A stretch of DNA of 53,081 nt from the NCBI GenBank assembly GCA_964503455.1, contig CAZCZR010000003.1, forward strand, positions 1 to 53,081, in the 5' to 3' direction. Positions 8,181 through 17,133 of this stretch are shown here, piece by piece. Position numbers and translations under genes: made by a program. The stretch comes from CAZCZR01 sp964503455 (lineage in GTDB: Bacteria > Bacillota > Clostridia > UBA1381). The notes below the pieces were generated by a model. That model was given only the letters and a program-made list of their open reading frames with translations. It did no database searches and was not told where the DNA came from. Numbering within the stretch: the stretch's first letter is position 1; each line of letters opens with the position of its first letter.

Positions 8181-8747
8181 TTACATTTTTATCATATTCA
8201 AAAAATATTCATGCACCGACGTATCCTCGTTAAGCTCGGGATGAAACGCGGTAACGAGCTGGTTTCCCTCTTTTGCGGCAACGATATTTCCGTCCACAGC
8301 CGCAAGCGCCTCGGCTTTTCCCGACACCGACTCTATATACGGCGCGCGGATAAATGTCATCGGAACAGTCCCTATGCCGGCAAACGCGCTTTCGGTAAAA
8401 AAGCTTCCGAGCTGTCTGCCGTAAGCGTTGCGCTTTACCGTTATATCCATGGTGCCGAAGTATACGTTGTCATCGTTGGAGATCTTTTTCGCAAGCATGA
8501 TAAGTCCGGCGCAGGTGCCGAATACCGGCATACCGCCTTCTATGCGCTCCTTCAAAGACTCATAAAGCCCCAGCTGGCGCAAAAGCTTTCCCTGAACCGT
8601 GCTTTCTCCGCCGGGGATTATAAGACCGTCAAACCCGCCCTTGACATCTCTTGGCTGACGTATCTCAAACGATTCCGCGCCGAGGCGGTCAAGCATATGC
8701 TTATGCTCGATAAACGCCCCCTGAAGCGCGAGTATTCCTATCCTCAT
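8181..8747 (-). CDS. pdxT: Pyridoxal 5'-phosphate synthase glutaminase subunit PdxT
   Basis: The 188-residue class I glutamine amidotransferase that releases ammonia from glutamine and channels it to PdxS for vitamin B6 synthesis. Visible motifs are IGILALQGAFIEH at the N-terminus, LIIPGGESTVQGKL (oxyanion region), the nucleophile Cys in PVFGTCAGLIML (about residue 78), and TAFHPELNEDTSVHEYFL with the catalytic His and Glu. Length is normal. Its ATG overlaps the pdxS stop (TAATG), the usual pdxS-pdxT coupling. Confidence 0.97.
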   Translation of the reverse strand: MRIGILALQGAFIEHKHMLDRLGAESFEIRQPRDVKGGFDGLIIPGGESTVQGKLLRQLGLYESLKERIEGGMPVFGTCAGLIMLAKKISNDDNVYFGTMDITVKRNAYGRQLGSFFTESAFAGIGTVPMTFIRAPYIESVSGKAEALAAVDGNIVAAKEGNQLVTAFHPELNEDTSVHEYFLNMIKM

Positions 8748-9619
8748 TACTTACCACGCTCCGCCATAAGCAATTCTATCTCGTTTTCGTTTATTCCTAC
8801 CATAGCCTCGCCGAGATCCTCCGAAAGCTCCGCAAGCATTTTGTCGTCCTCGTAATTCGTGACCGCCTTTACTATAGCAGCCGCGCGCTTCGCGGGATTG
8901 CCCGACTTGAAGATGCCCGATCCGACAAATACGCCCTCTGCGCCGAGATGCATCATCAGCGCCGCGTCAGCGGGAGTCGCAACGCCGCCCGCCGCGAAGT
9001 TTACAACCGGAAGCTTGCCGTTTTCGTGAACGTACATCACAAGATCATACGGAACCTGAAGATTCTTTGCGGCATCGAACAGCTCGTCCTCGCTCATGCT
9101 TACAAGACGTCTTATTTCCGCCTGCATCATGCGCATATGACGCACCGCCTGAACAACATCGCCAGTGCCGGGTTCGCCCTTTGTTCTTATCATAGCCGCG
9201 CCCTCGTTGATACGTCTGAGCGCCTCGCCCAGATCCTTTGCTCCGCATACAAAGGGAACTCTGAATTTGGTTTTGTCGATATGGTACTTATCATCGGCGG
9301 GAGAAAGGACCTCGCTCTCGTCAATATAGTCGATCTCTATCGCCTGAAGGATCCTCGCCTCCGCGAAATGACCTATCCGGCACTTAGCCATAACGGGTAT
9401 CGACACAGCCTCCTGAATACCCTTGATCATCTTGGGATCGCTCATTCTCGAAACGCCGCCCGCCGCTCTGATGTCCGCGGGTATACGCTCAAGCGCCATT
9501 ACGGCGCAGGCTCCGGCCTCCTCGGCTATCCTTGCCTGTTCCGGGGTCGTAACGTCCATAATAACGCCGCCCTTAAGCATTTGCGCAAGATTTTTATTTA
9601 AAGTGTATCTCTCATCCAT
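8747..9619 (-). CDS. pdxS: Pyridoxal 5'-phosphate synthase lyase subunit PdxS
   Basis: The 290-residue (beta/alpha)8 subunit that makes pyridoxal phosphate from ribose 5-phosphate, glyceraldehyde 3-phosphate and ammonia. Hallmarks: AQMLKGGVIMDVTTPEQARIAE near the N-terminus, AVMALERIPADIRAAGGVSR, PVMAKCRIGHFAEARIL (with the Lys that carries the intermediate), IRTKGEPGTG, and NFAAGGVATPADAALMM with GVFVGSGIFKS. It is very strongly conserved and full length. An AAAGGAGAC site precedes the ATG. The organism therefore makes its own B6 by the DXP-independent route. Confidence 0.98.
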   Translation of the reverse strand: MDERYTLNKNLAQMLKGGVIMDVTTPEQARIAEEAGACAVMALERIPADIRAAGGVSRMSDPKMIKGIQEAVSIPVMAKCRIGHFAEARILQAIEIDYIDESEVLSPADDKYHIDKTKFRVPFVCGAKDLGEALRRINEGAAMIRTKGEPGTGDVVQAVRHMRMMQAEIRRLVSMSEDELFDAAKNLQVPYDLVMYVHENGKLPVVNFAAGGVATPADAALMMHLGAEGVFVGSGIFKSGNPAKRAAAIVKAVTNYEDDKMLAELSEDLGEAMVGINENEIELLMAERGK

Positions 9620-9761
9620 TCAAACCGTCTCCTTTGCAAAATAAATTAATCATCAGCTATATTATAATACAAAACCGCCGGAAATTCAACGGTAATTCTA
9701 TACAAACAGTAGGAATTATTTGTGACATAATTATTTATATTGGATAATTGCCGCCGAAAAT

Positions 9762-9788
9762 GCAAAAAGACCGTCCTCGGACAGTCTT
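9762..9788 (-). terminator. Terminator of rpmB
   Basis: Minus-strand AGACTGTCC/GGACGGTCT hairpin (one G-U pair) followed by TTTTTGCATTTT, about 35 bases past the rpmB stop. Confidence 0.8.
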
Positions 9789-9820
9789 ATAAGCATATAA
9801 AAATCAAAACCCGTGCGAAA

Positions 9821-10009
9821 TCAGACAGCGCGCTGAACCTTGCCCGAACGCAGGCAGCGTGTGCATACGTTGACTGTTGTAACGTTGCCGTTTACCAAAG
9901 CTCTGACCTTTCTTACATTTGGTTTCCACGCTCTGTTGGAACGTCTGTGCGAGTGACTTACCTTTATGCCGAAGGTCACGCCTTTTCCGCAAACCGAACA
10001 TTTAGCCAT
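9821..10009 (-). CDS. rpmB: 50S ribosomal protein L28
   Basis: A 62-residue ribosomal protein. It begins MAKCSVCGKGVTFGIKVSHS and continues RRSNRAWKPNV, the typical L28 start, and ends with VCTRCLRSGKVQRAV. It keeps all four Cys of the zinc-ribbon form (two CxxC pairs: CSVC and CTRC). Single-gene unit with its own promoter and terminator. Confidence 0.97.
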   Translation of the reverse strand: MAKCSVCGKGVTFGIKVSHSHRRSNRAWKPNVRKVRALVNGNVTTVNVCTRCLRSGKVQRAV

Positions 10010-10080
10010 TCTTTACACCTCCCGTATATCCTATACTGCATAACCGCATTATCGATATAGTTTCTGAAACAACATATAAT

Positions 10081-10109
10081 ATTCTACCACAAATAATTTT
10101 ATTTTGCAA
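10081..10109 (-). promoter_or_regulatory. rpmB promoter
   Basis: Minus strand: TTGCAA (10109-10104), 17-base spacer, TAGAAT (10086-10081), about 70 bases before the rpmB start. Confidence 0.65.
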
Positions 10110-10202
10110 TAGGTTTTTGAAAAAAAATCAAACTTTTTTGCAAAAATATATAATTGACACGGAACCGCGCTTCAATTTGTATATATTTTCTATATATTTT
10201 TA

Positions 10203-10231
10203 TTGAAAAATCGGAAAAGATGTTGTATAAT
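10203..10231 (+). promoter_or_regulatory. Promoter of the hprK-to-whiA cluster
   Basis: TTGAAA (10203-10208), 17-base spacer and perfect TATAAT (10226-10231). Another TTGACA at 10154 lacks a well-placed -10 box. About 60 bases of leader precede hprK. Confidence 0.75.
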
Positions 10232-10291
10232 ATATTATATAATTATATCTCTGTCCGCGATCGGGGCAGAGCATAAAAGGAGATTGAACTT

Positions 10292-11236
10292 ATGACCGGA
10301 ACAGGATTTACAATACCGCTTTCAAAGGTTATAGAGGAATTTGAGCTTGAAAAGATCTATATGCCCGATGGAGGGGACGATATTGCCATTCAGACCTCCG
10401 ACATCAACCGTCCCGGAATGCAGCTGGCGGGCTATTGCGACTATTTTGACGTTAACCGCATACAGATAATAGGCAAAGTCGAACATACCTATATCGACGG
10501 ACATTCCATAGAAAAGCGCTATGAAATGCTTGAAAAATTTTTCGCTCTGGAGTTTCCCGCCCTTGTAGTTACGCGAGGTATGCAGATACATACCGAGATG
10601 CTTGAGATGGCGGAAAAGATGCGCAAGCCGCTGCTTCGCACCGAGGAGGCCACCTCCTCATTTATGAGCGCCCTTATAAGCTTTTTAAACGTACAGATAG
10701 CTCCGAGACGCACAAGACACGGCGTTTTGGTGGAGGTATACGGCGAAGGCGTGCTGATCCTCGGCGAGAGCGGCGTAGGCAAAAGCGAAGCCGCTATAGA
10801 GCTTGTAAAAAGAGGTCACCGCATTGTCGCCGATGACGCGGTGGAGATAAAGAGAGTTTCGGATAAGACGCTTGTCGGTCAGTCGCCGGACATTATAAAG
10901 CACTTTGTGGAGCTTCGCGGCATAGGCATCATCGACGTCAAGAACATCTTCGGTATGGGCGCCGTAAAGGACACGGAAAGCATTGACATGATAATTCACC
11001 TGGAGCCGTGGGTTGACGGCAAGACCTACGACCGTCTGGGTATGCTTGACGAGTATACGAATATCATGGGCATCAACATCCCGTCCCTCACCATTCCCGT
11101 AAAGCTCGGACGAAATCTCGCGGTCATCATAGAGGTTGCCGCAATGAACAACCGTCAAAAGCGCATGGGTTACAATGCCGCCGTTGAGCTGAACAACCGT
11201 CTTATGCAGGAGATGGATCGGAATATGAACGGCTGA
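10292..11236 (+). CDS. hprK: HPr kinase/phosphorylase
   Basis: The 314-residue bifunctional enzyme that phosphorylates and dephosphorylates Ser46 of HPr and so controls CcpA-dependent catabolite repression and PTS sugar uptake. The P-loop is GESGVGKSE (about residues 154-162), followed by the family signature RGIGIIDVKNIFGMGAV. The N-terminal domain and the LARNLAVIIEVAAMNNRQKRMG-like C-terminal region (here GRNLAVIIEV) are intact. An AAAAGGAG site precedes the ATG. It starts the conserved Firmicutes cluster with murB, rapZ, yvcK and whiA, and implies that carbon catabolite repression operates here. Confidence 0.97.
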   Translation: MTGTGFTIPLSKVIEEFELEKIYMPDGGDDIAIQTSDINRPGMQLAGYCDYFDVNRIQIIGKVEHTYIDGHSIEKRYEMLEKFFALEFPALVVTRGMQIHTEMLEMAEKMRKPLLRTEEATSSFMSALISFLNVQIAPRRTRHGVLVEVYGEGVLILGESGVGKSEAAIELVKRGHRIVADDAVEIKRVSDKTLVGQSPDIIKHFVELRGIGIIDVKNIFGMGAVKDTESIDMIIHLEPWVDGKTYDRLGMLDEYTNIMGINIPSLTIPVKLGRNLAVIIEVAAMNNRQKRMGYNAAVELNNRLMQEMDRNMNG

Positions 11237-11274
11237 CAAACCCCAATCAGCATATGAAAGGACATTTAAAAAGC

Positions 11275-11983
11275 ATGGAAATAAAAGCAGATCTTCACTG
11301 TCACACAGTCGCAAGCACTCACGCCTACAGCACCGTATGGGAATTGGCAAAATACGCCTCGTCTGTCGGGTTGGAGGCTATAGCCGTAACCGATCACTCG
11401 CCGGCGCTTCCTGACGCGCCGCATATCTGGCACTTTGAAAATCTTTCCGCACTGCCGAGAACTCTTGAGGGCGTTACCCTGCTTCGGGGCGCGGAGGTAA
11501 ATATAACGGATATATCCGGAAGCATTGATCTCCCCGAATATATACTGAAGCGTCTTGACATAGTTGTCGCCAGCATCCACAGTCCCTGCTACAGCGCGCG
11601 AGACCGATCATACGCGCGCGTATATGAAAGTCATCGAGAATCCGTATATTGATATAATCGGTCACAGCGGCTCACCCGCTTACAGGTACGACTATGAAGC
11701 CGTTATCCTGAAGGCAAAGGAAAACCGCAAGCTTTTGGAGATCAACGAACATTCCTTCTCCGTCAGAAAAAGCAGCGTGCCGAACTGCAAGGCTATAGCT
11801 CTTTTATGCAAAAAGCACGGCGTGCCGATCGCGGTAAACTCCGACGCGCATTTTATAACCGACCTCGGAAATTATTCCAACGCTTTGGCAATGCTCAAAG
11901 AGATAGACTTTCCGGAGGAGCTTATAATAAACACAAGCTATGAAAAAATCAAACAATATCTTGCGCCGAGAAAAATAATATGA
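11275..11983 (+). pseudogene. PHP-domain phosphatase (YcdX-like), frameshifted
   Basis: Two overlapping reading frames together make one PHP-family metal-dependent phosphatase of about 235 residues. Frame one gives DLHCHTVASTHAYST, TDHSPALPDAPHIWH, LLRGAEVNI and VVASIHSP, which hold the metal-binding His residues, then runs into a stop at 11652. The rest, ETDHTRAYMKVIENPYIDII, continues in the next frame and includes LEINEHSF and VNSDAH. The switch falls at the alternating GCGCGCG at 11594-11600. One extra GC unit there (or loss of one base) would join the frames as YSARETDHTRAY. The start at 11275 has GAAAGGA upstream. It sits between hprK and murB, where Firmicutes often keep this gene. It may be a true mutation or an assembly error. 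Confidence 0.8.
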
Positions 11984-12046
11984 AATAATACAGAAAAATT
12001 TATTCAATTTTATACAGGCGAATAATACGGTTTGAAAGGAGCAATA

Positions 12047-12955
12047 ATGACCGATTCCGTAAAAACAGAGCTTCGGCGCATATCGCCGGAAATACTTTTC
12101 GCAGAACCGATGAGGGATCATACAACATTTAAAATAGGCGGGCCGGCAGATGCTTTCGCGCAGGCACATTCCCCTGACGAAGCCGCCGCGCTTATACGTT
12201 TCTGCCGCCAAAACGATCTGCCGTTTCTCATAACGGGCAACGGCTCGAATATGCTTGTGTCCGACGCGGGCATACGCGGTGTCGTGATAGCCGTAAAGGA
12301 CGGAATGAACGCCGTTGAAACGGACGGCTGCGAGGTGCGCGCTCAGGCGGGCGCGCTTTTGTCACGCACCGCGGCGGAGGCTGCGCGGGCGGGACTTTCG
12401 GGGCTTGAATTTGCCTCGGGCATACCCGGCACAGTCGGGGGCGGCGTATTTATGAACGCGGGCGCTTACGGCGGCGAGCTTAAGGACGTTATAAAGTCCG
12501 TCACATATATGGATCTTGACGGCGTCATATACACCCGCGGTCCCGAAAGCCTTGGCTTCGGGTACAGGAAAAGTATATTTTCGCAGGGCGCTTATGTGAT
12601 ACTTTCGTGCGTCTTTTCGCTTAAAAAGGACTGCGCGGAGGATATATCCGCCCGCATGAAGGAATACAGCCGCCGCAGAAGCGAAAAGCAGCCTCTTTCG
12701 GAGCCTTCGGCAGGCTCCGCGTTCAAGCGTCCCGAAGGATATTTCGCGGGCAAGCTTATACAGGACTGCGGCTTGATGGGATACCGCATCGGCGGCGCCG
12801 CCGTGTCCGAAAAGCACGCGGGATTCATTGTGAACAAGGGCGGCGCGACCTGCCGCGACGTTACAAGGCTTATAGCGCACGTGCAAAACGCCGTCATGGA
12901 GAAATTCGGCGTGCGGCTTGAACCGGAAGTGAGGATCTGCGGAGAATTGTTATAA
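12047..12955 (+). CDS. murB: UDP-N-acetylenolpyruvoylglucosamine reductase
   Basis: The 302-residue FAD enzyme that reduces UDP-GlcNAc-enolpyruvate with NADPH to UDP-N-acetylmuramate in the cytoplasm, the second committed step of peptidoglycan synthesis. FAD-binding motifs are THTFKIGGPAD-like (TTFKIGGPAD), TGNGSNMLVSDAGIRG and ASGIPGTVGGGVFMNAGAYG. The catalytic Ser region is PSAGSAFKRPEGYFAGKLI, and the C-terminal EPEVRICG carries the catalytic Glu. Motif spacing fits the type II MurB of Firmicutes. I chose the ATG at 12047, preceded by GAAAGGAG. Confidence 0.97.
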   Translation: MTDSVKTELRRISPEILFAEPMRDHTTFKIGGPADAFAQAHSPDEAAALIRFCRQNDLPFLITGNGSNMLVSDAGIRGVVIAVKDGMNAVETDGCEVRAQAGALLSRTAAEAARAGLSGLEFASGIPGTVGGGVFMNAGAYGGELKDVIKSVTYMDLDGVIYTRGPESLGFGYRKSIFSQGAYVILSCVFSLKKDCAEDISARMKEYSRRRSEKQPLSEPSAGSAFKRPEGYFAGKLIQDCGLMGYRIGGAAVSEKHAGFIVNKGGATCRDVTRLIAHVQNAVMEKFGVRLEPEVRICGELL

Positions 12956-12981
12956 TGCGTGTCTAAAAGGATGTGTTATCA

Positions 12982-13848
12982 ATGGAATTTACAATAGTCA
13001 CGGGAATGTCCGGAGCGGGAAAGTCAAAGGCGGCGAGATTTCTGGAGGATAAGGGATATTTTGTCGTAGACAATCTTCCGCCCGCGCTTATGCCGAAGAT
13101 CGCGGAGCTGTCATCCTCGGCGACGGAAAAGTATCAAAAGCTTGCCGTGGTCACCGATGTGCGCGTTGGCGGCCTTATAAACGAGCTTTTGGAAAACATT
13201 ACCGCGCTGAAGCGCTCCGGCGCAAGCTGTACGGTGCTTTTTATGGACGCGAGCGATGAGGAGCTTGTAAGGCGCTATAAGGAAACGCGCCGCACTCATC
13301 CCGTGGACGGCAGCGGCAGTCTGCTTGACAGCATACGCACCGAGCGTGAAATGCTTTCAGGCATACGCACCTTGGCGGATCATATCATCGACACGACGCA
13401 AATGTCGCTGCACCGCCTGAATTACGAGCTGACTTCCCTGTTTTCGGAAAAAGCCGCCGGAAAAGGCATAAGCATATACGTCATGGCGTTCGGCTTCAAA
13501 TACGGAGTGCCTCTCGACGCGGATCTGGTTTTTGATGTGAGGTGCTTTCCGAATCCTTTCTATATTGATGACCTCAAATTCAAGACCGGCAACGATAAAG
13601 AGGTGCAGGAATACGTCATGGGTTTCCCCTCCGCCAAGATGTTTTTGAAAAAGCTTGAGGATATGCTGGAATTTCTGATACCGCTGTACGCGGAGGAAGG
13701 CAAAAGCTCTCTCACGATAGCGTTCGGCTGCACAGGCGGCAGACACAGAAGCGTTACCATGGCGAATAAGACGGCGGAATTTCTTTCGGGGAAGGGATAT
13801 TCCGTAAGAGTCGGGTTCAGAGATATAGACAAGGACAAGCAAAAATGA
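12982..13848 (+). CDS. rapZ: RNase adapter / nucleotide-binding protein RapZ (YvcJ)
   Basis: A 288-residue P-loop protein. Walker A is GMSGAGKSKA at residues 8-17, and the family-specific DNLPPALMPKI follows. The conserved C-terminal half contains SFGFKYGVP-like (AFGFKYGVPLDADLVFDVRCFPNPF) and FGCTGGRHRSV. In E. coli RapZ controls GlmS through small RNAs; in Firmicutes the homologue YvcJ has a less clear role in nucleotide binding and competence. The ATG at 12982 has AAAAGGA upstream. The stop overlaps yvcK (ATGA). Confidence 0.95.
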   Translation: MEFTIVTGMSGAGKSKAARFLEDKGYFVVDNLPPALMPKIAELSSSATEKYQKLAVVTDVRVGGLINELLENITALKRSGASCTVLFMDASDEELVRRYKETRRTHPVDGSGSLLDSIRTEREMLSGIRTLADHIIDTTQMSLHRLNYELTSLFSEKAAGKGISIYVMAFGFKYGVPLDADLVFDVRCFPNPFYIDDLKFKTGNDKEVQEYVMGFPSAKMFLKKLEDMLEFLIPLYAEEGKSSLTIAFGCTGGRHRSVTMANKTAEFLSGKGYSVRVGFRDIDKDKQK

Positions 13849-14825
13849 GAAACGATCGAATAGTGGCTGTGGGCGGCGGCACGGGACTTTCCACCATGCT
13901 GAAGGGGCTGAAGCTCCATACAAAGAACATAACCGCCGTGGTCACGGTAGCTGATGACGGCGGCTCCAGCGGTATGCTCAGAAATGATTTCGGTATGCTG
14001 CCGCCCGGCGATGTCAGAAACTGCGTTTCTGCACTGTCGGATCAGAACGATGTGATGAACGAGCTGCTTTCCTACCGTTTTAAAGAGGGAAGTCTTGCGG
14101 GACACAGCCTGGGAAATTTGTTTTTGGCGGCATTGAACGAGATGTCCTCAAGCTTTGACGAGGCTGTTGAGAAGCTTTGCTCCGCATTCGGCATAGTCGG
14201 CTCAATATATCCGGTCACAAATGAAAATGTGGAGCTTTCGGCGATGCTTGAGGGCGGCGCCGTTATACACGGCGAGTCGCATATAGGCTCTCATGATCCG
14301 TCACTGGGGCGCATTGAACGCGTATACCTTACGCCCGCTCTTCCAAAACCCGTCCCCGGCGTTATAACCGCAATACGCGAGGCGGATATAATAGTTCTCG
14401 GCCCCGGCAGTCTGTACACGAGCATCATACCCAACCTTCTTGTGGACGGCGTAGTTGACGCTATACGCGAAAGCAGCGCGCCAAAAATATACGTCGCGAA
14501 CATAATGACCCAGCCGGGCGAAACTGACGGCTACACGCTTTACGACCATCTAAGCGCCATTGAAAAGCACTCCTATAAGGGCATCGCCGATTTTATAATA
14601 GCGAACAACGCGCCCATACCGGAGTATGTCGCGGAAAAATACGAGGCTGACGGCGCGTGTCCCGTGATAAACGACCTTGATCGCATCACCGGCGGCACGG
14701 CTATAGTGCAGGGCAATCTCGCGCTTGTGCAGGACGGCAAGGTAAGGCATAATTTCTCGCGCCTTGCGAGAGTTATAATGTACGCGTCAAGAGTGAAATC
14801 GGGGTACGCCGGAGGTATACAGTAA
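13845..14825 (+). CDS. yvcK: YvcK/CofD-like protein (gluconeogenesis factor)
   Basis: A 326-residue protein of the YvcK/CofD-like family. In Bacillus subtilis it binds UDP-GlcNAc and is needed for growth on gluconeogenic carbon sources and for correct placement of PBP1. Signatures are VAVGGGTGLSTMLKGLK at the N-terminus (Rossmann-like loop), VTVADDGGSSGMLRNDFGMLPPGD, and GHSLGNLFLAAL. The C-terminus has PGSLYTSIIPNLLVDGV and NIMTQPGETDGYTLYDH. Length normal, translationally coupled to rapZ. Confidence 0.96.
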   Translation: MRNDRIVAVGGGTGLSTMLKGLKLHTKNITAVVTVADDGGSSGMLRNDFGMLPPGDVRNCVSALSDQNDVMNELLSYRFKEGSLAGHSLGNLFLAALNEMSSSFDEAVEKLCSAFGIVGSIYPVTNENVELSAMLEGGAVIHGESHIGSHDPSLGRIERVYLTPALPKPVPGVITAIREADIIVLGPGSLYTSIIPNLLVDGVVDAIRESSAPKIYVANIMTQPGETDGYTLYDHLSAIEKHSYKGIADFIIANNAPIPEYVAEKYEADGACPVINDLDRITGGTAIVQGNLALVQDGKVRHNFSRLARVIMYASRVKSGYAGGIQ

Positions 14826-14866
14826 AATCGTTTCACCGGCGGCTATATGAGAGGAGGCGGCGCGCC

Positions 14867-15751
14867 GTGTCGTTTTCGGCGGATATAAAAAGAAAAACCG
14901 TTTCTGTGGTATCGGAGCATACGGCGTGTTCGGCGGCGGAGCTTTCCGGTATGGTGCGCTTCGGCGCCCATATAGACAAAAACGGCATACAGCTGCAAAC
15001 CGAGCATGATTTCATCAAGGACAGAATGGCTGAAAAGTTTTTGGACGTATTCGGCTTTATGCCTGTGATAAAGCGTTCCTCAAAGGCGTACAAAATAATC
15101 ATCGCCGATGAGAATATGGCGGACAACGTATCGGATATGCTGCTTCTGGGCACTACGGATTTTGAGCGGCTCACCGATGAGCTGCTGCCCTTTGATTGCT
15201 GCGCGGCATCGTTTATACGCGGCGCTTTTTTGAACGGCGGCTCTGTAAGCAGCCCTGAGAAGGCGTATCATCTTGAATTTGCCGCCAAATCATATGATGA
15301 GGCGGAGTTTTTGCTAAAGCTTCTCGGCTCCTACGGCTATTATTCCAAAATAGCCGCAAGACGGTCTTGCGTGACAGTGTATATGAAGGAGTGCGACGCG
15401 ATAGCGGAGATCCTCGGCTTTATGGGAGCGGGAGCCGGCGCGCTTGAGATGTACAACGTACAAGCGGAACGCGAGCTTAGAAACGCCATTAACCGTCAGG
15501 TCAACTGCGAGACCGCCAACGCGAAAAAAACCGCGGAAGCGGCAGCAAGGCAGCTGCGCGCCATAAGAAAGCTAAAAAAAGACGGCGATTTTGAAAAGAT
15601 GCCCGATACATTAAAAGAGATAGCGCGTCTGCGGACAGAGCATCCCGATATGAGCCTGAAGGAGCTTGGCGGACTCACTTCACCGCCGGTGGGGCGCTCC
15701 GGCGTTAATCACAGAATGGAGCGAATCCTGCGTCTTGCCGGCATGGAATAA
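14867..15751 (+). CDS. whiA: DNA-binding protein WhiA
   Basis: A 294-residue regulator: an N-terminal LAGLIDADG homing-endonuclease-like domain without nuclease function, fused to a C-terminal helix-turn-helix. The signature FIRGAFLNGGSVSSPEKAYHLE is visible around residues 117-138, and the C-terminal DNA-binding part reads SLKELGGLTSPPVGRSGVNHRM. WhiA is essential for sporulation genes in Streptomyces and linked to cell division and chromosome segregation in Bacillus. The start is a GTG with GAGAGGAGG upstream. It closes the hprK-whiA cluster. Confidence 0.96.
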   Translation: MSFSADIKRKTVSVVSEHTACSAAELSGMVRFGAHIDKNGIQLQTEHDFIKDRMAEKFLDVFGFMPVIKRSSKAYKIIIADENMADNVSDMLLLGTTDFERLTDELLPFDCCAASFIRGAFLNGGSVSSPEKAYHLEFAAKSYDEAEFLLKLLGSYGYYSKIAARRSCVTVYMKECDAIAEILGFMGAGAGALEMYNVQAERELRNAINRQVNCETANAKKTAEAAARQLRAIRKLKKDGDFEKMPDTLKEIARLRTEHPDMSLKELGGLTSPPVGRSGVNHRMERILRLAGME

Positions 15752-15774
15752 GGCGCGGTCTTTCATACGCAAAT

Positions 15775-15819
15775 GGCGGGACAAAAGCGCCAACGCCGCC
15801 TTGTCCCGCCGTTTTTTAT
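15775..15819 (+). terminator. Terminator of the hprK-whiA cluster
   Basis: A perfect 10-bp stem GGCGGGACAA/TTGTCCCGCC with a 16-base loop, followed by GTTTTTTATT. Confidence 0.9.
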
Positions 15820-15841
15820 TCTTTATTACCGATTTCCGAGA

Positions 15842-16951
15842 TTACCGATTTCCGAGCGCGCGGCGGTAGATCTCCATCTCATCGGCGGCAGTCGGCACCA
15901 CGACAGCTGTTTTTACATTCTTTGCCTTTATCGAGGTTTCCGTCCACAGGTCAAATTCCTTTTCCGAAAAATGCCCGTCCTCCGGCAGAAGGTCATACAG
16001 CACGCCCGAAAGCTCCTCAAACCGCGACAGTCCGAGCGAACGCACTATTTTCTCAACCGCAGGCTTTTGAGCCGCGTCCTTTTCGCAGACCCACTCCAAA
16101 AACGTTCCCAAAAGCAGTCCGTTCGCCTTGCCGTGGGGGATTCCCCTCCAGTACGTCAGCTGATAACCCATAGAGTGAACTATGGTGGTTCCCGTCTGCG
16201 ATATTACAATGCCCGCAAGCGAAGCCGCCCATAAAAGCTCCAGACAGTCGTTCTCGTCCAGGTTGCCCGTCTTGAGCTGGAACAGGTTTCTTCCGAGCAG
16301 ACGCAGCACCTCATATGCCATATAGTCGGACGCGGGCGAGGCTTTAGTGTTTATAATGCCCTCTATGGCGTGGGACATAGCGTCTATCGCCGTGTTGCGC
16401 TTTGACTGAAGCGGCAGCGGCATAAGGTATCTGCCGTCCAAAAAGGCATATTTGGGGAAGCAGTCGCTGCATGAAAAGCTGCGTTTTGTGTTTTCCTTAT
16501 GTACGGTAAGTATTGAATAGGGCGTGACCTCCGAGCCTGTGCCGCAGGTGGTCGGGACCGCGATTATCGGCAGAGGCTTATGAGCGAAGGAGCCTTTGTA
16601 TATATCCATCGGCGGCATGGAATTTACGGCATAGACCGCGACTGCCTTTGCGGCGTCAAGCGGAGAGCCTCCGCCTATGCCGACTATCATATCCGCGCCA
16701 AATTCGCCCGCGCGCATACCCGCCTCATATACGCACTCCACCGACGGATTGTTCTCTATCTCGTCATATATCACAAACTGCACTCCGTTTTTTAAAAACA
16801 CATCGCACACATCCTGCAAAGCGCCCGACGCCGTTCCCGAATGGCGCCCCGTCACAATGAACGCCCGCTTTCCCGAAAGCAGAATATCCTCGTTCGCGGC
16901 AATGACGTCCTTCCCCGCGATTATCCTTGTGGGCATATAAAAACCGAACAT
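15842..16951 (-). CDS. Iron-containing alcohol dehydrogenase
   Basis: A 369-residue group III (Fe-type) NAD(P)-dependent alcohol dehydrogenase. The nucleotide-binding GGGSPLDAAKAVA, the TCGTGSEVTPYSIL loop and the metal-binding region DAMSHAIEGIINTKASP, VHSMGYQLTYWRGIPHGKANGLLL with the conserved His residues are all present. The substrate (for example a butanol, propanediol or lactaldehyde type) cannot be told. I chose ATG 16951 over the TTG two codons upstream; the ribosome binding site is weak (GAGAG). It is convergent with whiA and divergent from the aldo/keto reductase gene. Confidence 0.93.
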   Translation of the reverse strand: MFGFYMPTRIIAGKDVIAANEDILLSGKRAFIVTGRHSGTASGALQDVCDVFLKNGVQFVIYDEIENNPSVECVYEAGMRAGEFGADMIVGIGGGSPLDAAKAVAVYAVNSMPPMDIYKGSFAHKPLPIIAVPTTCGTGSEVTPYSILTVHKENTKRSFSCSDCFPKYAFLDGRYLMPLPLQSKRNTAIDAMSHAIEGIINTKASPASDYMAYEVLRLLGRNLFQLKTGNLDENDCLELLWAASLAGIVISQTGTTIVHSMGYQLTYWRGIPHGKANGLLLGTFLEWVCEKDAAQKPAVEKIVRSLGLSRFEELSGVLYDLLPEDGHFSEKEFDLWTETSIKAKNVKTAVVVPTAADEMEIYRRALGNR

Positions 16952-17074
16952 TTTCAATCACTCTCTTTTCTGTGGTTTTGATATAATTATATGCCATTGA
17001 CGCGGATTTGTCAAGCGGATTTGAAAAACAGAGCCTCCGCGCGTATTGGGGTTGCGCCTTTTGTCAAAAAATCC

Positions 17075-17103
17075 TTGACTCGGCCGTATTGCCATGGTAT
17101 AAT
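17075..17103 (+). promoter_or_regulatory. Promoter of the aldo/keto reductase-vanZ-mscS unit
   Basis: TTGACT (17075-17080), exactly 17 bases, perfect TATAAT (17098-17103), 30 bases before the start codon. One of the best promoter matches in the window. Confidence 0.85.
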
Positions 17104-17133
17104 AATCATAAAATAACAAGAGGTGATACCGTT

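Noticed and set aside
10150..10187. TTGACA at 10154 as a second hprK promoter.
   Set aside because: No -10 box at 16-18 bases; the TTGAAA-17-TATAAT pair downstream is clearly better.
11590..11610. Programmed ribosomal frameshift in the PHP gene.
   Set aside because: No slippery heptamer or downstream structure; a repeat-length change or sequencing error is simpler.
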